Assembly (NCBI RefSeq): GCF_000002235.5
Contig: NW_022145607.1
Coordinates: 1,758,001-1,822,000, forward strand
Length of the DNA stretch: 64,000 nucleotides
DNA from: Strongylocentrotus purpuratus
Lineage: Eukaryota > Echinodermata > Echinoidea > Camarodonta > Strongylocentrotidae
Reading direction: 5' to 3'
Within the stretch, counting starts at the first letter, position 1, and each line of letters starts with the position of its first letter. Positions 22,061 through 32,213 of the stretch are shown in pieces. Below the pieces are notes generated by a model, which saw only the letters and a program-made list of their open reading frames with translations, did not search any database and had not been told where the DNA came from. A program made the position numbers and the translations under genes.

Positions 22061-22309
22061 AATGTACTATTTATAACGCATACACGCTTATTGGAAGTTA
22101 CACAGACAGTTATATCCTTACTGTATTGAACTTTGCATGGTCCGCCGGTATAATGTGCACAGCTAGCAAAACATCAGAGGTCCATGCGGTTGTGACCATT
22201 ATTAGTATTAATCATGGCATTACAATGGCATTACAATCCATCCCGAGTGCCTTAATTGCACCCGCTTCAAAACCATACATTCCCCTTACCAGCATGAACC
22301 GTTAAGGTG
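22061..22309 (+). other. Unrecognised stretch
   Basis: An open + strand frame ends at 22,305 (TASKTSEVHAVVTIISINHG, then IAPASKPYIPLTSMNR). No domain or splice support; likely non-coding. Confidence 0.2.
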
Positions 22310-22650
22310 ACACTACACAATATGGAAAGCCGTTGGAGACTTTATTCACGTGCCCCAGATGTATGGAACGCGGCACACGTCTGCTAAATTGACCAATCAC
22401 CGCCTGTTATTTAGCAGGCGCGTGCAAGGTGCGATAGCACACGCCTGTTACTTTATTAGCACACGTGTGCCTTTTTCCAGACGGATGCTGTTTACTGCGC
22501 ATGCGTCTGGAATTGATCGACCAATCAGATACCTTGTTTAATATGGAGTTTAATGTGTGTGTACGGTGGGTGCATACAGCGCAGACAAGCAAAAATGTGC
22601 CGGGCACGTGGTGATCGACGCACGTGGTACTCTTACCGTTCTTAAAAGTA
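22310..22650. promoter_or_regulatory. CpG-richer segment with CCAAT boxes, possible promoter
   Basis: This segment is visibly richer in CpG than its surroundings. It carries CCAAT motifs at 'gaccaatcaccgcc' (22,391) and 'gaccaatcagat' (22,520) with repeated 'gcacacg' and 'cacgtg' words. Such a cluster can mark a promoter, but no first exon was recognised downstream, so this is weak. Confidence 0.25.
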
Positions 22651-23728
22651 TTGACTTTGATTTCTATGTCAGAAAAGAAGTATACATTGTAAGAGTACTT
22701 CCATTGAGGTTGGAACTTTCTGATGCAAAGAATAGTATGTCAAATTATAAACGAGGTACCGAACTGCTATATAAACGTTTATCCTCCACCTAGTATTGGA
22801 GTTTGTAAATACTATAAAGCTAGTCTAGGGTTGGTAAAGAAAAGGTAAGTCTAATATCATGAATGGTAGTTTCCAGATTTACAATCTATCATTCAGAACC
22901 TACTCTAATTGCAAATTAGGTGATATACTATGCAACAGTGCCATTGTGATAATGTGTATGATCCAGTGTAGATACATAGTGTTGGAACGACAGAGTAGAT
23001 CTCTCCCCCTCTTCCATCTCTCCCTTATCTCTCTTGGGTCACTCTGTACAGAGGTCAACCTCACTCGTGGTAGGGGAACACACACACACTCTCTCTTTCT
23101 CTCCCTTTCTTCCCCAATATTCTCGTTCATGTTGTGTTGTTGAGCAACACTCTCCATTAGGCTAGGACAGGGGGATTAATAGGAGGCATGTTTGCTTAAG
23201 AGCTCAGATTAGAAGTTGGAAATGCATTTGCTTGGCACAAGGGATTGTCTGACCATTATTATTTGGTAGTTTTCAATCGAATAAACCTGCTCATAATTAT
23301 CCCATAGGCCTTATTGTATTTAAGGGTTGATGTTTGGATGTTGATTGGCTAATTATAATACAACATGTATTGCTGTATATTGCATAAGTGGAAGTTATCA
23401 CATTTCTTAGAGACAATCAATATTCTTTAGTCTATATTTCTTGTCTTGTATATAGTTTATGATTATTCCTTTACATTTCTATGTTATATGTCATACGGGT
23501 AGTCGAAGCATAATAATAGTGCAATAATTATAGGTAAATCACATGCAGATTGTAGTATTAATTGATAATACTGGTTTTCCTAAAACGATATTTACACCTG
23601 AGATTATGTATGTGTTGTGTGCTGGAGGAATACAACATATTTCTATGTTAGTATTATTAATGCTAAATCTGAGAGGATAATAGATTCAATGAAGGTCTAA
23701 TTTAGAGTTAGGGTATAACAAATCACCA
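22651..23728. other. No gene seen
   Basis: Short frames only. A (CA)n/(CT)n patch sits at 23,080-23,105. No recognised repeat or RNA. Confidence 0.35.
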
Positions 23729-23729
23729 T

Positions 23730-24751
23730 CAGGGGCGCTCCAAAGGGGGGGGGGTGTGTGGGGTGCGACACCTCCCACCTGTCAGGATATTGTCGGAAAA
23801 CTTGCGCTGCCGTCGGGAAAAAAGAGAAAAGGGGGAGGGGAAAAAGGAGAGGGAAAGGGAAAGAAAACTGAGAAAAGAAGAAAGGAAAAGAAAAGAAAGA
23901 AAGGAAAAGAAAGGAACGAAAGGAAAAGAAAGGAAAGAAAAGAGAAGAAAGAAAGATAGAAAAAAAAAAGAGGGAGGAGAGGAAAGAAAGAAAAGAAAGA
24001 AAAGGAAAAAAAGAAGAAAAAAGCGTAAAAGGGAAAGAAAAGAAACGGGGGATGAAAGAGAGGAAAAAGAGGGGAGGTAAGAGCCTGAGAGAGGAGTTGG
24101 AGTAAAAGAGAGAAGGGGGATGTTGGGTGGAGTCGTTATGGAATTAGAAATAAACCACGTTCGAATTTCACCCCCCTCCCCTATCATTACGCCAGTGCCC
24201 CCCCCCTCCCACCGATTTACACCTTGTTGGCGGGAAAACATCAACTGATCTACCCTACCTTTCTTCTTTCCCTTTTTTTCTTCTTTCCATTTCTCTCCTC
24301 TTTCTCTTTCCCTTCCCTTCGTTCTCTCTCTTTGAGGTTTGTTGGGGGGGGGAGCCAAGGGCCTTTCGCCCCCGATCCACACGTTGTTGGCTGGATTAAC
24401 CGCAACTGATCTCCCCCTTATTTTCACCCTTTTCTTTTCTTCTCCTTTTTTTTGTTTGTTCCCTTTTAGCTCTCCTCTTTCCGTTTCCCTTCCTTCTCTC
24501 TCTTTTTCTTAGCGGGGGCCGGGGGGAGGCAATTGCCTTTTGGCCTTCTTTTCTTTTCATCTTCTTCTTTTTTCCTTCCCTCTATTTCCTCCTTTCCTTT
24601 TTTCTTTCCCTTTCCTTCATTCTCTCTTGTTGTTTGAATTTGGGGTGGGGCGGGGAGGCAAGGCCCTTTCGGCCCCCGATCCCCTTCCCCTTTCTTTTCT
24701 TCTTCCTCTTCTTTCTTTCCCTTTCTCTCCTTTTTCCCTTTCCCTTCTTTT

Positions 24752-24792
<41 letters not shown>

Positions 24793-24841
24793 GCGGGGGG
24801 GGGGGCAAGGCCCGCTCGGCCTCCCCCTGGATCCGCGCCTG
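23730..24841. mobile_element. Polypurine/polypyrimidine repeat element with CAGG-type ends
   Basis: It starts CAGGGGCGCTCCAAAGGGG and ends CCCCTGGATCCGCGCCTG, whose reverse complement begins CAGGCGCGGATCCAG, an imperfect terminal inverted repeat. The left third is purine-rich (GGAAAAGAAA-like). The right part is made of pyrimidine-rich units of about 150-200 bp, each opening with 'gttggcgggaaaa' or 'gttggctggattaa' plus 'caactgatct'. Each unit closes with 'gggaggcaagggcctttcgg' or a variant. The same units recur at 37.6, 41.7 and 45.1-46.8 kb. Open frames across it are low-complexity Lys/Glu/Arg or Ser/Leu/Phe strings and are not genes. Ends of the type CAGGGGCGGATCCAG resemble hAT termini, but no 8-bp duplication was found. 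Confidence 0.6.
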
Positions 24842-25345
24842 CCCAAACGCTAAAACACTATTGTAGACACACTTCACTTCCAGTCTCGGGTGCAAAAGGT
24901 TTCTTTAACATGAAATATCTTATTTCCTCAAGGAAAATGTTAGAAATAAGTAGGAGGACATAACTTCAATATAGCATACTAATCTTCTTCCTTCCTGATG
25001 CAATATTTCGGTGATACATTGACAAAACAATGTCAATGGACACATAATATGCTGTGATTTATTTTTAATTAATTAATGCATATCTTGATGTTCAATGTTT
25101 AACTATAGTCTGTTTTGCTCTAGACATTATCTAATTCATTAAAATAGCCACAGGGCAAGAAAGGCATTATTTCTATCTTGAATTACACATTCCTTAAAGA
25201 TACTATGTCACTTTTGCAGCCAACATCAAATTATGTAGAAAATTGCAGGAATTATGAATATGTCATGTATATGTCCTATCTGTGAAATTTAAACGTTAGC
25301 AGTGTCCAAATATTCAAATTATGCAAGGAAACCCGTTTACTTGCA

Positions 25346-25666
25346 CTGTGAAAAGGTTGGGCAATATTTTTCCAACACTTTGCCCAACATTGTGCCAATA
25401 GTCAACCCAACCATCTATTGGGCAATATTTTGCCCAGTGGTATTGGCAAACGTATAAGTACCCTACTTCACACGTGCATAATTTGTTCGTATTTTGACCA
25501 ACATTTGGGCAAAGAAAGGACCCTTCAACTGTCCGACTACGGTAGCCCACTTGTGGGGAAAATCTTGACCAGCTGTTGGGCAAAATAGAAACAATTTGCC
25601 CAATAGATGGTTGGGTTGACTATTGGCAAATGTGTTGTAAAATATTGCCCAACTTTTTCACAGTGT
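25346..25666. mobile_element. CACTA/EnSpm-like MITE with TTGGGCAA subterminal repeats
   Basis: It starts CACTGTGAAAAGGTTGGGCA and ends with the inverted form TGCCCAACTTTTTCACAGTG. The inverted repeats extend about 80 bp and include 'agtcaacccaaccatctatt'. Comparison with the empty site at 63,466-63,480 shows only TG is duplicated at the target. CACTG ends with a 2-3 bp duplication and repeated subterminal motifs (many copies of TTGGGCAA or its complement) are the hallmarks of CACTA/EnSpm elements. There is no transposase inside, so it is non-autonomous. Confidence 0.7.
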
Positions 25667-25691
25667 GCTAGACTTCACTGTTATACACTAT

Positions 25692-25978
25692 TGATGATGA
25701 TGATTCACAGCATTTGTATGGCGCCATGTATCTGTTTAAAAAACATTCAAAGGCGCGAGCTCCTCCAATAAAGTTAGCATTTAAATATCTGAAGGAAGAT
25801 GCGAGTTTTGAGTGAAGGTTTGAAGTGGTCAAGGTTGTCAATTTCGCGAATAGATGATGGGAGGGAATTCCACAGGTGAGGAGCAATAGAGGAAAATGCT
25901 CGGTCTCCATATCCCTAAAGATGAGAAATGGGCATCTAGAGAGTAAGGCCAGATGAGCGAAGTCCAGGGCGAAGATGA
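25692..25978 (-). pseudogene. LINE C-terminal fragment and 3' tail
   Basis: Minus-strand translation with frame changes gives GDRAFSSIAPHLWNSLPSSI, then REIDNLDHFKPSLKTRIF. This is the conserved C terminus of L2/CR1-like ORF2 (RAF-V-AP-LWN-LP---R, then FK--LKT-LF). A 3' tail with 'gccatacaaatgctgtgaa' and (TCA)n follows. It is inserted in family S. The 63 kb copy shows the uninterrupted target near 'cactattga'. Confidence 0.7.
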
Positions 25979-26499
25979 CTGACTTGCTTTTTTTCTTCTT
26001 CTTTGGCAATACAATAACATACGTGAAATGAGCTGTAAAGGGTACATGAGCATTTGTCTACATCAATAACCCACTACTTGTAATGGCCAAAATTAAACTG
26101 ATTGAATCTTTGCACATCACAAAACGTACGACCTTTCGTACAATGGTCCAAAAAATCAGACTATTACTTGGTAGCACTGATAGTTCTTATTTTCCCACTT
26201 AAAGACATTTTCAAGCCCCCCTTTTTTTAGGGAAGTTCTAAATTAGTATTATACTTCAAATGCCGTTGTAATTTAACCTTTTCATTTTGTTGGCCTGCAC
26301 ATGGGACATTATACCTTTAAAACGCAAAAAAAATTGCTTAGTTTTATGTTATTCTAGAAAACGAAAAATGTTTTTTGAGTTCTCAACACAAGGAAAATGA
26401 GACAATGCAGTATGAGAGTAATCAGGAAAAAAATCATGCCATAATAGCTATAGTTTTATTACGACCAGCAACATCAATGATTCTTTCCTTTCCCATTCA

Positions 26500-26800
26500 C
26501 ATTAACTCAATTGAATGTACATTGAAACAAAATAAAGCATTACAACAAATATGAAATAGGATACCCATTAATGACACACGAGGCATACCTACATACACGC
26601 ATAAACGCATCCATTTTTTGTATAACCCACACTTACAAAACGGGTACAGAACGGGATTCAGATAAAGATTGAACCACCCTGAAAATACAGAATTCCACCT
26701 AGTAAATACACGAACATATGAACATCCATCCAACACGATCAATGTCCATGTTTTCCCTTTCCAGAATCCACAATTTGTGTGATTTTGTGGCTGCACTCAA
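26500..26800 (-). pseudogene. Possible fragment of a rhodopsin-type GPCR (TM7)
   Basis: A 99-codon minus-strand frame contains FTRWNSVFSGWFNLYLNPVL, then YPFCKCGLYKKWMRLC. A hydrophobic helix with NPVLY followed by F and a basic, Cys-bearing juxtamembrane segment resembles the NPxxY end of TM7 and helix 8 in class A GPCRs. Sea urchin genomes hold many single-exon GPCRs (family knowledge). No other transmembrane helices precede it here, so it would be a truncated remnant. A chance hydrophobic frame is quite possible. Confidence 0.3.
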
Positions 26801-26859
26801 AATGAATAACAGGCCAATACCATTGACATGCTACATTTCATTTATCACAGGACAGGCAT

Positions 26860-27300
26860 CTGTCAATGTCAGATCACATCACCAAGAGTTGTCAATTAGC
26901 TGTCTCGGGCTTTCGGCCATTTGCAAAATTGGACAGATAAGGAATTATCTTAATCATAAATCTATAGCAATCCTTGTTCACTCCTTAATCATATTCCATG
27001 TTGATAATTGTAATGCTCTTTTACATGGTCTACCACAAAACCAATCGAATCGTCTTCAGAGAATCCAGAACACAGCAGCAAGGCTCATAACAGGCGCTCG
27101 CTCTATAGAGACCCAATTTAACCTATATTGTTAGATCTCTATTGGTTACCAGTTGAAAAACGTGCACTTTTTGAGATATTAATTTTATGGTTTAAAGCTC
27201 AGAATTACGCCCTCTCCACACTCGTTCATCAGTACACACCAAAACGCAACCTGAGATCATCCTCGCATCATCGTCTTCTTTCTGTTTTATACGCCTACTA
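26860..27300 (+). pseudogene. LINE ORF2 fragment, L2-like, post-RT region
   Basis: Translation gives ICKIGQIRNYLNHKSIAILV, then HSLIIFHVDNCNALLHGLPQ and RLQRIQNTAARLITGAR. After a frame break come SLYWLPVEKRALFEILIL and PKRNLRSSS. These are the diagnostic L2-type blocks (I-KIR-YL, LDYCNALL-GLP, RLQRVQN-AARL, LHWLPV--RI-FKI). It lacks the RT core and the C terminus, and another LINE fragment follows at 27,359. Confidence 0.8.
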
Positions 27301-27358
27301 AATGGGTCTAACACACATACCGTGACAGACGTATGGCAACATAGCCTGTTCGGTCTCC

Positions 27359-28006
27359 GTGAAGCCCAACCCTACTAAATGTTGTGTCATGAATATCTCG
27401 TTCGTAAAGCAAGTGCAGTTTCCTAAACTCCAAGTCGCTGATACCAGCTTATCCGTGGTCGACCACCTCACGCTACTTTGTGTCCATCTTCAAGCCGACT
27501 TAAAGTGGGACACCAATATTTCAGCGATGGTTTCGAAGGCTAGCAGACGTCTCTACATTGTATATCGCCTCAGAAAATGTAGACTTCCGACCTCTGATTT
27601 GGTTGCTATTTATGCTATGTACATCAGACCTGTACTTGAATACGCATCACCTGTCTGGTCCTCGTCACTGACCACTGCTCAATCCAATGACATTGAACGT
27701 GTGCAGAAAAGGGTCTGTCGAGTCATCCTTGGTGGGTATGACTCCTACCGCAGTGCTTTGGATCACCTCCGTCTTGATTCTCTCTACTCGCGACGAGAAG
27801 GTCTTCTCTTCTCTTTTGTACGTGACCTTCTCACGTCAGCTCGCCATCTTGACTTTCTTCCAAAGTCCCGACGATCACTGTCTGGAAGGCAGTTACGGAA
27901 CTCACATCTTCTCCATGAACCAAAATGCAGGACCACAAGATACTACAATTCTAGTATCCCATCAATTGTTCGTTTACTAAATAGGAATCCCGAACTCCTC
28001 ATATAG
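27359..28006 (+). pseudogene. LINE ORF2 C-terminal fragment, intact 215-codon frame
   Basis: The frame shows MKPNPTKCCVMNISF (residues 1-15), then LTLLCVHLQADLKWDTNIS near 36-54, IRPVLEYASPVWSSSLTTAQ near 88-107, RVQKRVCRVILGGYDSY near 112-128, and a C terminus with CRTTRYYNSSIPSIVRLLN. These are the thumb and C-terminal blocks of a non-LTR ORF2 that differs from the adjacent L2-like fragment. The RT catalytic core is absent (5' truncation), yet the frame has no stop, suggesting a younger insertion. A homologous 63-codon piece is at 62,936-63,127. Confidence 0.8.
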
Positions 28007-28653
28007 GTCTAGCTATTTAATCCTAAAACTCTATCTGAATTTTTATGTAGTTTTATGAATATAGTTTTGATAAATATGATTTTAATAAATAGAACTTTGA
28101 TAAAATGCAGTTTTTAAGAATTTTATTTTGAGAAAAGAAATGTAATTTTTAGAGATATAATTAAGTTTAATGCAATTTTTATCCGATAAATTATTATAAA
28201 AGATATTCTCATTGCCAATCTATGCAACTCAGAAGGAAAATGTATATTATCTGACTTTTTAAATTTAACTTTGATAAATACAAGTTGATTAATGCAATAA
28301 TTATTAATGTTATTTAAATAAATGTAATTTAATAAATGTAATTTAATAAATGTAATTTAATAAATGTAATTTTATGTTTTCAAGCCGGGTTTTACATCAC
28401 GTATTCATGAAGATCATACATAACAATATTTAATAATTGTATTTTATCGATTTATTTTTTGAATATATATACTTCATGTAAATGTTACAGTTTAATCATT
28501 TAGTTTCAATTTTTTAATGATCAATAATAATTTGTTTCTTAATACATTATCAAAATGTCCTGCACCGACTCTCAAACTGTGTATTTGATCTTACACCCTT
28601 TGATTTTCTATTTATTTCATATCCACGAATGGAAACCAAACTAAATATTATTA
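28007..28653. repeat. AT-rich degenerate repeat with a 14-bp tandem
   Basis: A core of four AATGTAATTTAATA units lies at 28,321-28,372, surrounded by decayed 'gataaat' and 'aataaatgtaa' variants from about 28,050. No gene. Confidence 0.6.
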
Positions 28654-28814
28654 TTGTTTTCATTATATATGATTTATTTACTATGTACTGTTTATATCTG
28701 GATTCATTTAAAAGTGTTGAAGCATATAATTATATTTTTATGTCTATGGAATTATTTTTACCTTGTAAATTCACTTGCATCAGCCTCCAGCTGTATCGTT
28801 GAATATTCGAATAA

Positions 28815-28838
28815 AACCTTATCAAATCAAATCAAATC
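28815..28838 (+). repeat. (AATCA)n LINE-type 3' tail
   Basis: 'aataaaaccttatcaaatca' continuing as AATCA repeats is the tail form of CR1/Jockey elements. It marks the end of an otherwise unrecognisable + strand insertion before 28,840. Confidence 0.5.
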
Positions 28839-28839
28839 T

Positions 28840-29095
28840 ATACTCCGGAATTCTCTACAAAATTTAGAGATAAGAAAAACTAACTCACTTGCAATGTTTA
28901 AGACTGCTGTCAAAACTTATCTATTTTCAAAGAAATTATTATTTGAGGTAGTAGAATATCATTTGATTGTAATGTAATTATCTATAATTTATATGTGGGC
29001 CTAAAAATTTAAGTTGTATGAATGAAATGATGTACAGCGCATAGAGGATTGTCATCGATGATTATTATTCGCTATAATTATAAATCACAACTATT
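28840..29095 (+). pseudogene. L2-like LINE C terminus and 3' tail
   Basis: The frame reads SILRNSLQNLEIRKTNSLAM, then FKTAVKTYLFSKKLLF, the standard end of L2 ORF2 (W-SLP--IR---S---FK--LKTYLF). It is followed by 'atgtacagcgcatagaggat' and 'attattattcgctataatta', an L2-style 3' tail. Confidence 0.65.
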
Positions 29096-29407
29096 ATTAT
29101 TAAACTTGTGGCAAAATCTAGTTCAGCAAGTTCAAAGTGCGATCCAACCCTTGTAATAAGTTCAATTGTATAAAAGCAGAAAAATAAGATGCACAAAATG
29201 TTGAGATGTTTAAGGCAAAATAGAGTCAATAGGACAAGAAATGAATAAATATGATAGTCATATTTGTATTACTTAATAATTCATTCAATGATGGATTCAT
29301 AATTGTTATCGGAATTTTTCGGTTATAGGTGGTATGTTGGTGAGAATTAAAGAAAACTAAAGTATGATATCATAGTACTCTTTTATTTCATTTTCAAGTA
29401 TAAGCTA
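29096..29407. other. No gene seen
   Basis: AT-rich sequence without recognised features. Confidence 0.35.
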
Positions 29408-29560
29408 GGTTGGTTGGTTCCAGTTTATTCAAACCTTTTAGGACAAGCTTCCACAGAAATTGTCCTCTTCATGCAGAATATATTTACAAGGACATTTTTC
29501 TCATGTATACGCTTTACAGATATCTACCATTGATCATAATTATTTACTTTTAATCATAAG
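29408..29560 (-). repeat. Possible LINE 3' end with (AACC)n tail
   Basis: On the minus strand, 'aaaaggtttgaataaactgg' is followed by AACC repeats (29,410-29,420), the form of a CR1-like 3' UTR and tail. No coding portion adjoins it. Confidence 0.4.
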
Positions 29561-29616
29561 CCCAGCTGCGTAAACAACGTAACAATATGTGTTCATGGTG
29601 TTGAGGGTGTGAGTGT

Positions 29617-29618
29617 AT

Positions 29619-29671
<53 letters not shown>

Positions 29672-29674
29672 TGT
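29617..29674 (+). repeat. (TG)n(CG)n(TG)n alternating purine-pyrimidine tract
   Basis: TG repeats flank seven to eight GC dinucleotides at 29,641-29,655. The whole tract alternates purine and pyrimidine, which favours Z-DNA. Confidence 0.95.
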
Positions 29675-30010
29675 GGACATGTAGGCGCTCGCAATTCGGT
29701 TATACAGACGTGTACCAATCAGACATGATCAATAAGTGTGTCTCGGGACCGATCTGTTTAACAATAACCATCACAAGAAATCTTAATAGTCGTAACTGGT
29801 CATAACAAGGAGTTGTTTCAAGGAGCGGTCACGCCGGTCAGCATAAACAAATCATTGGTTATGGAGAAATATTCCCTCTTAAAAATGTTTTTTTAGTACC
29901 CCCTCCAAATTAAGAAAAAACAAGTGAACATGAGGAGAGAAGGCGCCAGTGAAAACGATAATAGGATAAAGTTGAGACAATGTAACACTAACCCCGATAT
30001 CCTCATACAT
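29675..30010. other. No gene seen
   Basis: Unique-looking sequence without coding support. Confidence 0.35.
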
Positions 30011-30015
30011 CTTTC

Positions 30016-30362
30016 AAATTTGTTCGGCAGAAATTATTAGGTTGTAACTGTAAAAAGTCCGTTTAAATTGGTTTGAGTTAGTAAAATTTGGTGGCTGTTG
30101 TTTACATCAAATTCACATCTCTATTAAACAAGATTTTACGTTCGATCTTTAAATCAGTGTAGCTCTTAATCCACCAGTAAATCAAAGAGAACCATATGAA
30201 AAGCTTATACCAAGAGCTTTATACGATGCGACGGGGTGGTGGTTGCAGCTCCCTCCTCCCCGCATTAAAGTTTGAGATATGCCTATCGAAATTATCAATA
30301 TTTGGGGAAACCGTCACGCTTATTATATACATAGGCAGCAAGATCGATGCACGAGTTTGCAT
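30016..30362 (+). repeat. Family R composite repeat, copy 2 (left segment only)
   Basis: It aligns with 19,020-19,370. It ends at 'gagtttgcatgcgtatc', exactly where the minisatellite starts. The right segment of family R is not present here. Confidence 0.75.
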
Positions 30363-30366
30363 GCGT

Positions 30367-30565
30367 ATCAGGACAATTACCCCCTGGGCAATCACCCCCG
30401 GGAAATTACCCTCGGAAAACTACCCCCAAGGACAATCACCCCCAGGAAAATTACCCCCCCCCCGGAGAATTACCCCCCGAGGACAATTACCCCCCCCCCC
30501 CCCCCTCCCCTCAAGGACAACTACCGGCCCCGAGGACAATAACCCCCCTAGGACAAATGTAACAC
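30367..30565 (-). repeat. G/C-run minisatellite, locus 1
   Basis: About ten units of 15-25 bp of the type 'aggacaattaccccc', alternating with 'ggaaaattaccccc' and 'ggagaattaccccc'. The reverse complement is the unit found at 38.8, 41.4 and 43.0 kb ('gggggtaattgtcc'). Pro/Thr-rich open frames across it are by-products. Confidence 0.85.
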
Positions 30566-30659
30566 TTTGACGTATATAGCGAGCTTCTCTCCAAATTACT
30601 ATTTACATAACATTTCATGAACTTTCATCCACTTAGTTAGTTATGAAGTTCATTTCAGT

Positions 30660-30792
30660 CTTTTCAAATTATTCAATTCGATGTGGGGGCGGGGGGGGGG
30701 GGGGTGAAGGTTGCCCAATTCCCCCGCAGTTTTGCCACCGAGTAAAGAACAGAAATTACATTTCTTATAAATCTAACAATACCTTGCGGGCA
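30660..30792. other. Poly-G bearing spacer
   Basis: A G run at 30,680-30,704 followed by unique sequence up to the left arm of the inverted repeat. No gene. Confidence 0.5.
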
Positions 30793-31466
30793 GATGAGTA
30801 CGCGTTACAGCCTCTCTCCCCAACAATAGCACAACAAGAAAATTAGGATGTAAACAGATTTCATTTACGCATTCTCTGTAACTTTTTTAATCAGCTGATC
30901 GTATATTTGTCTTTGTATGTACAGTGCGTCCCAGAAAAAACGAAACAGAGAATTATCGTTGTTTTATTGTTTGTTTGTTTGTTTGTTTTTATTTCTGCAT
31001 TTTCAAAATGAAACATAATCATATACATAAAGTAACAAATATTTCTTCATTTTACATAATTATACATTTTTAAGTTCATTGAATAAGATGCATACAAACA
31101 CAAATATAATTTCAATGAAAAAAAAAAAAAAAGAAAGAAAGAAGATAAATTACAGAAAACGCAGGAGACCGCCATCATGAGCGGTAAGCTTGAAATCGAT
31201 GGCGGCCTCGAGAGAATAGCGGCAAACTCTTAAATTATATAATTGTACACACGAAATTGATCGCGCGAGAGGGGGAAACTGAATTCAGATAAATAGGGCT
31301 TAATAAGAGTCTGTTTCGTTTTTTCTGGGACGCACTGTACATACAAAGACAAATATACGATCAGCTGATTAAAAAAGTTACAGAGAATGCGTAAATGAAA
31401 TCTGTTTACATCCTAATTTTCTTGTTGTGCTATTGTTGGGGAGAGAGGCTGTAACGCGTACTCATC
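30793..31466. repeat. Perfect 129-bp inverted repeat flanking a MITE
   Basis: Bases 30,793-30,921 and 31,338-31,466 are exact reverse complements by my reading, from 'gatgagtacgcgttacag' to its inverse at the right end. Between them lies the MITE at 30,922-31,337. The right arm abuts LINE coding sequence at 31,467. Confidence 0.85.
30922..31337. mobile_element. Mariner-like MITE
   Basis: Terminal inverted repeats begin CAGTGCGTCCCAGAAAAAAC at both ends and continue to about 28 bp. TA flanks each side (30,920-30,921 and 31,338-31,339), the target duplication of Tc1/mariner elements. The 416-bp interior holds (TTTG)n and AT-rich DNA and no transposase. Confidence 0.75.
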
Positions 31467-31484
31467 ACAGACAAAAAGCTTCAA

Positions 31485-31676
31485 ATGGAAAGATGGATTG
31501 AGCACTATCAAGAGCTGTACTCACGGGAGATTGAGGTCAATGAAGCTACCATTGAGAGTATTGAAAGCTTACCCGTCATGGAAGATCTTGATAGTGAACC
31601 CTCCTTAGAAGAGCTGAAAAAGGCTGTGAACTCCCTTTCCTCGGGTAAGGCCCCAGGAAAAGATGGCATACCCTAA
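31485..31676 (+). pseudogene. RT N-terminal part of the RTE-like LINE
   Basis: MERWIEHYQELYSREIEVNE, then SLEELKKAVNSLSSGKAPGK and DGIP form the 'fingers' start of the RT. The next codon is TAA at 31,674-31,676, where an ordinary codon is expected, and the reading continues afterwards as DIIKVGKDTDLLRHLYELLC. One nonsense mutation separates it from the next frame. Confidence 0.85.
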
Positions 31677-31769
31677 GACATAATCAAAGTCGGAAAGGAC
31701 ACAGATCTTCTACGCCATCTCTATGAGCTTCTCTGCCAATGCTGGAAAGAGGGAACCATTATACAGGAT

Positions 31770-32213
31770 ATGCGTGATGATAACATCATTACCTTGTACA
31801 AGAACAAAGGGGATCGCAGTGAGTGCAATAACTATCGTGGAATATCCCTCCTAAGCACTGTTGGGAAGACATTTGCCCGTGTGATCCTGAGCAGACTGCA
31901 AACGCTTGCAGCCCGTGTATACCCAGAATCGCAGTGTGGTTTTCGGGCTGGAAGATCAACAATCGATATGATATTCTCCATTCGACAACTGCAGGAGAAA
32001 AGCCGGGAGCAGAGACAGCCACTGTACATTGCCTTCATCGATCTTACAAAGGCCTTTGACCTAGTCAGCAGAAAGATCCTCTTCAATCTGCTACAGAAGA
32101 TAGGATGTCCACCTACACTGCTAAGGTTGATTGTATCCTTCCATGACGATATGCAGGGCACCATCCAGTATGACGGCTCTACATCGGCCCCTTCCCAATC
32201 AAGAACGGAGTGA
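31770..32213 (+). pseudogene. RT central part of the RTE-like LINE
   Basis: Contains DNIITLYKNKGDRSECNNYR, then GISLLSTVGKTFARVILSRL, SQCGFRAGRSTIDMIFSIRQ, and IAFIDLTKAFDLVSR, whose Asp is the first catalytic residue (about residue 93). A 1-bp shift near 32,193 breaks the frame just before the GVKQGCVLAPTLF block, which continues in the next frame. Confidence 0.88.

Larger units (their letters stand above)
25190..26310 (-). repeat. Family S dispersed repeat, copy with two insertions
   Basis: In reverse orientation this matches 63,128-63,612 almost throughout (shared 'ttgcaggaattatgaatatg', 'cattttttagacaaat'-type region, 'caataacccac', 'gccaaaattaaactgattga'). Two blocks absent from the 63 kb copy interrupt it: a MITE at 25,346-25,666 and a LINE tail at about 25,692-25,978. 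The 63 kb copy therefore serves as an empty site for both. Confidence 0.8.

Noticed and set aside
22557..22793. 78-codon frame after the CpG-rich patch, considered as a first exon
   Set aside because: No domain, no convincing donor site and no downstream exon found.
23730..24841. hAT assignment of the polypyrimidine element by 8-bp target duplication
   Set aside because: The eight bases before 23,730 and after 24,841 do not match, so only the end sequence resembles hAT.
23729..24963. Long Lys/Arg/Glu- and Phe/Leu/Ser-rich frames up to 232 codons
   Set aside because: Polypurine/polypyrimidine repeat element; composition follows the repeat and the same frames recur in every copy.
30196..30570. 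Pro/Thr-rich proteins resembling extensins or mucins
   Set aside because: Translation of the minisatellite in three frames; no signal peptide or stable reading among loci.
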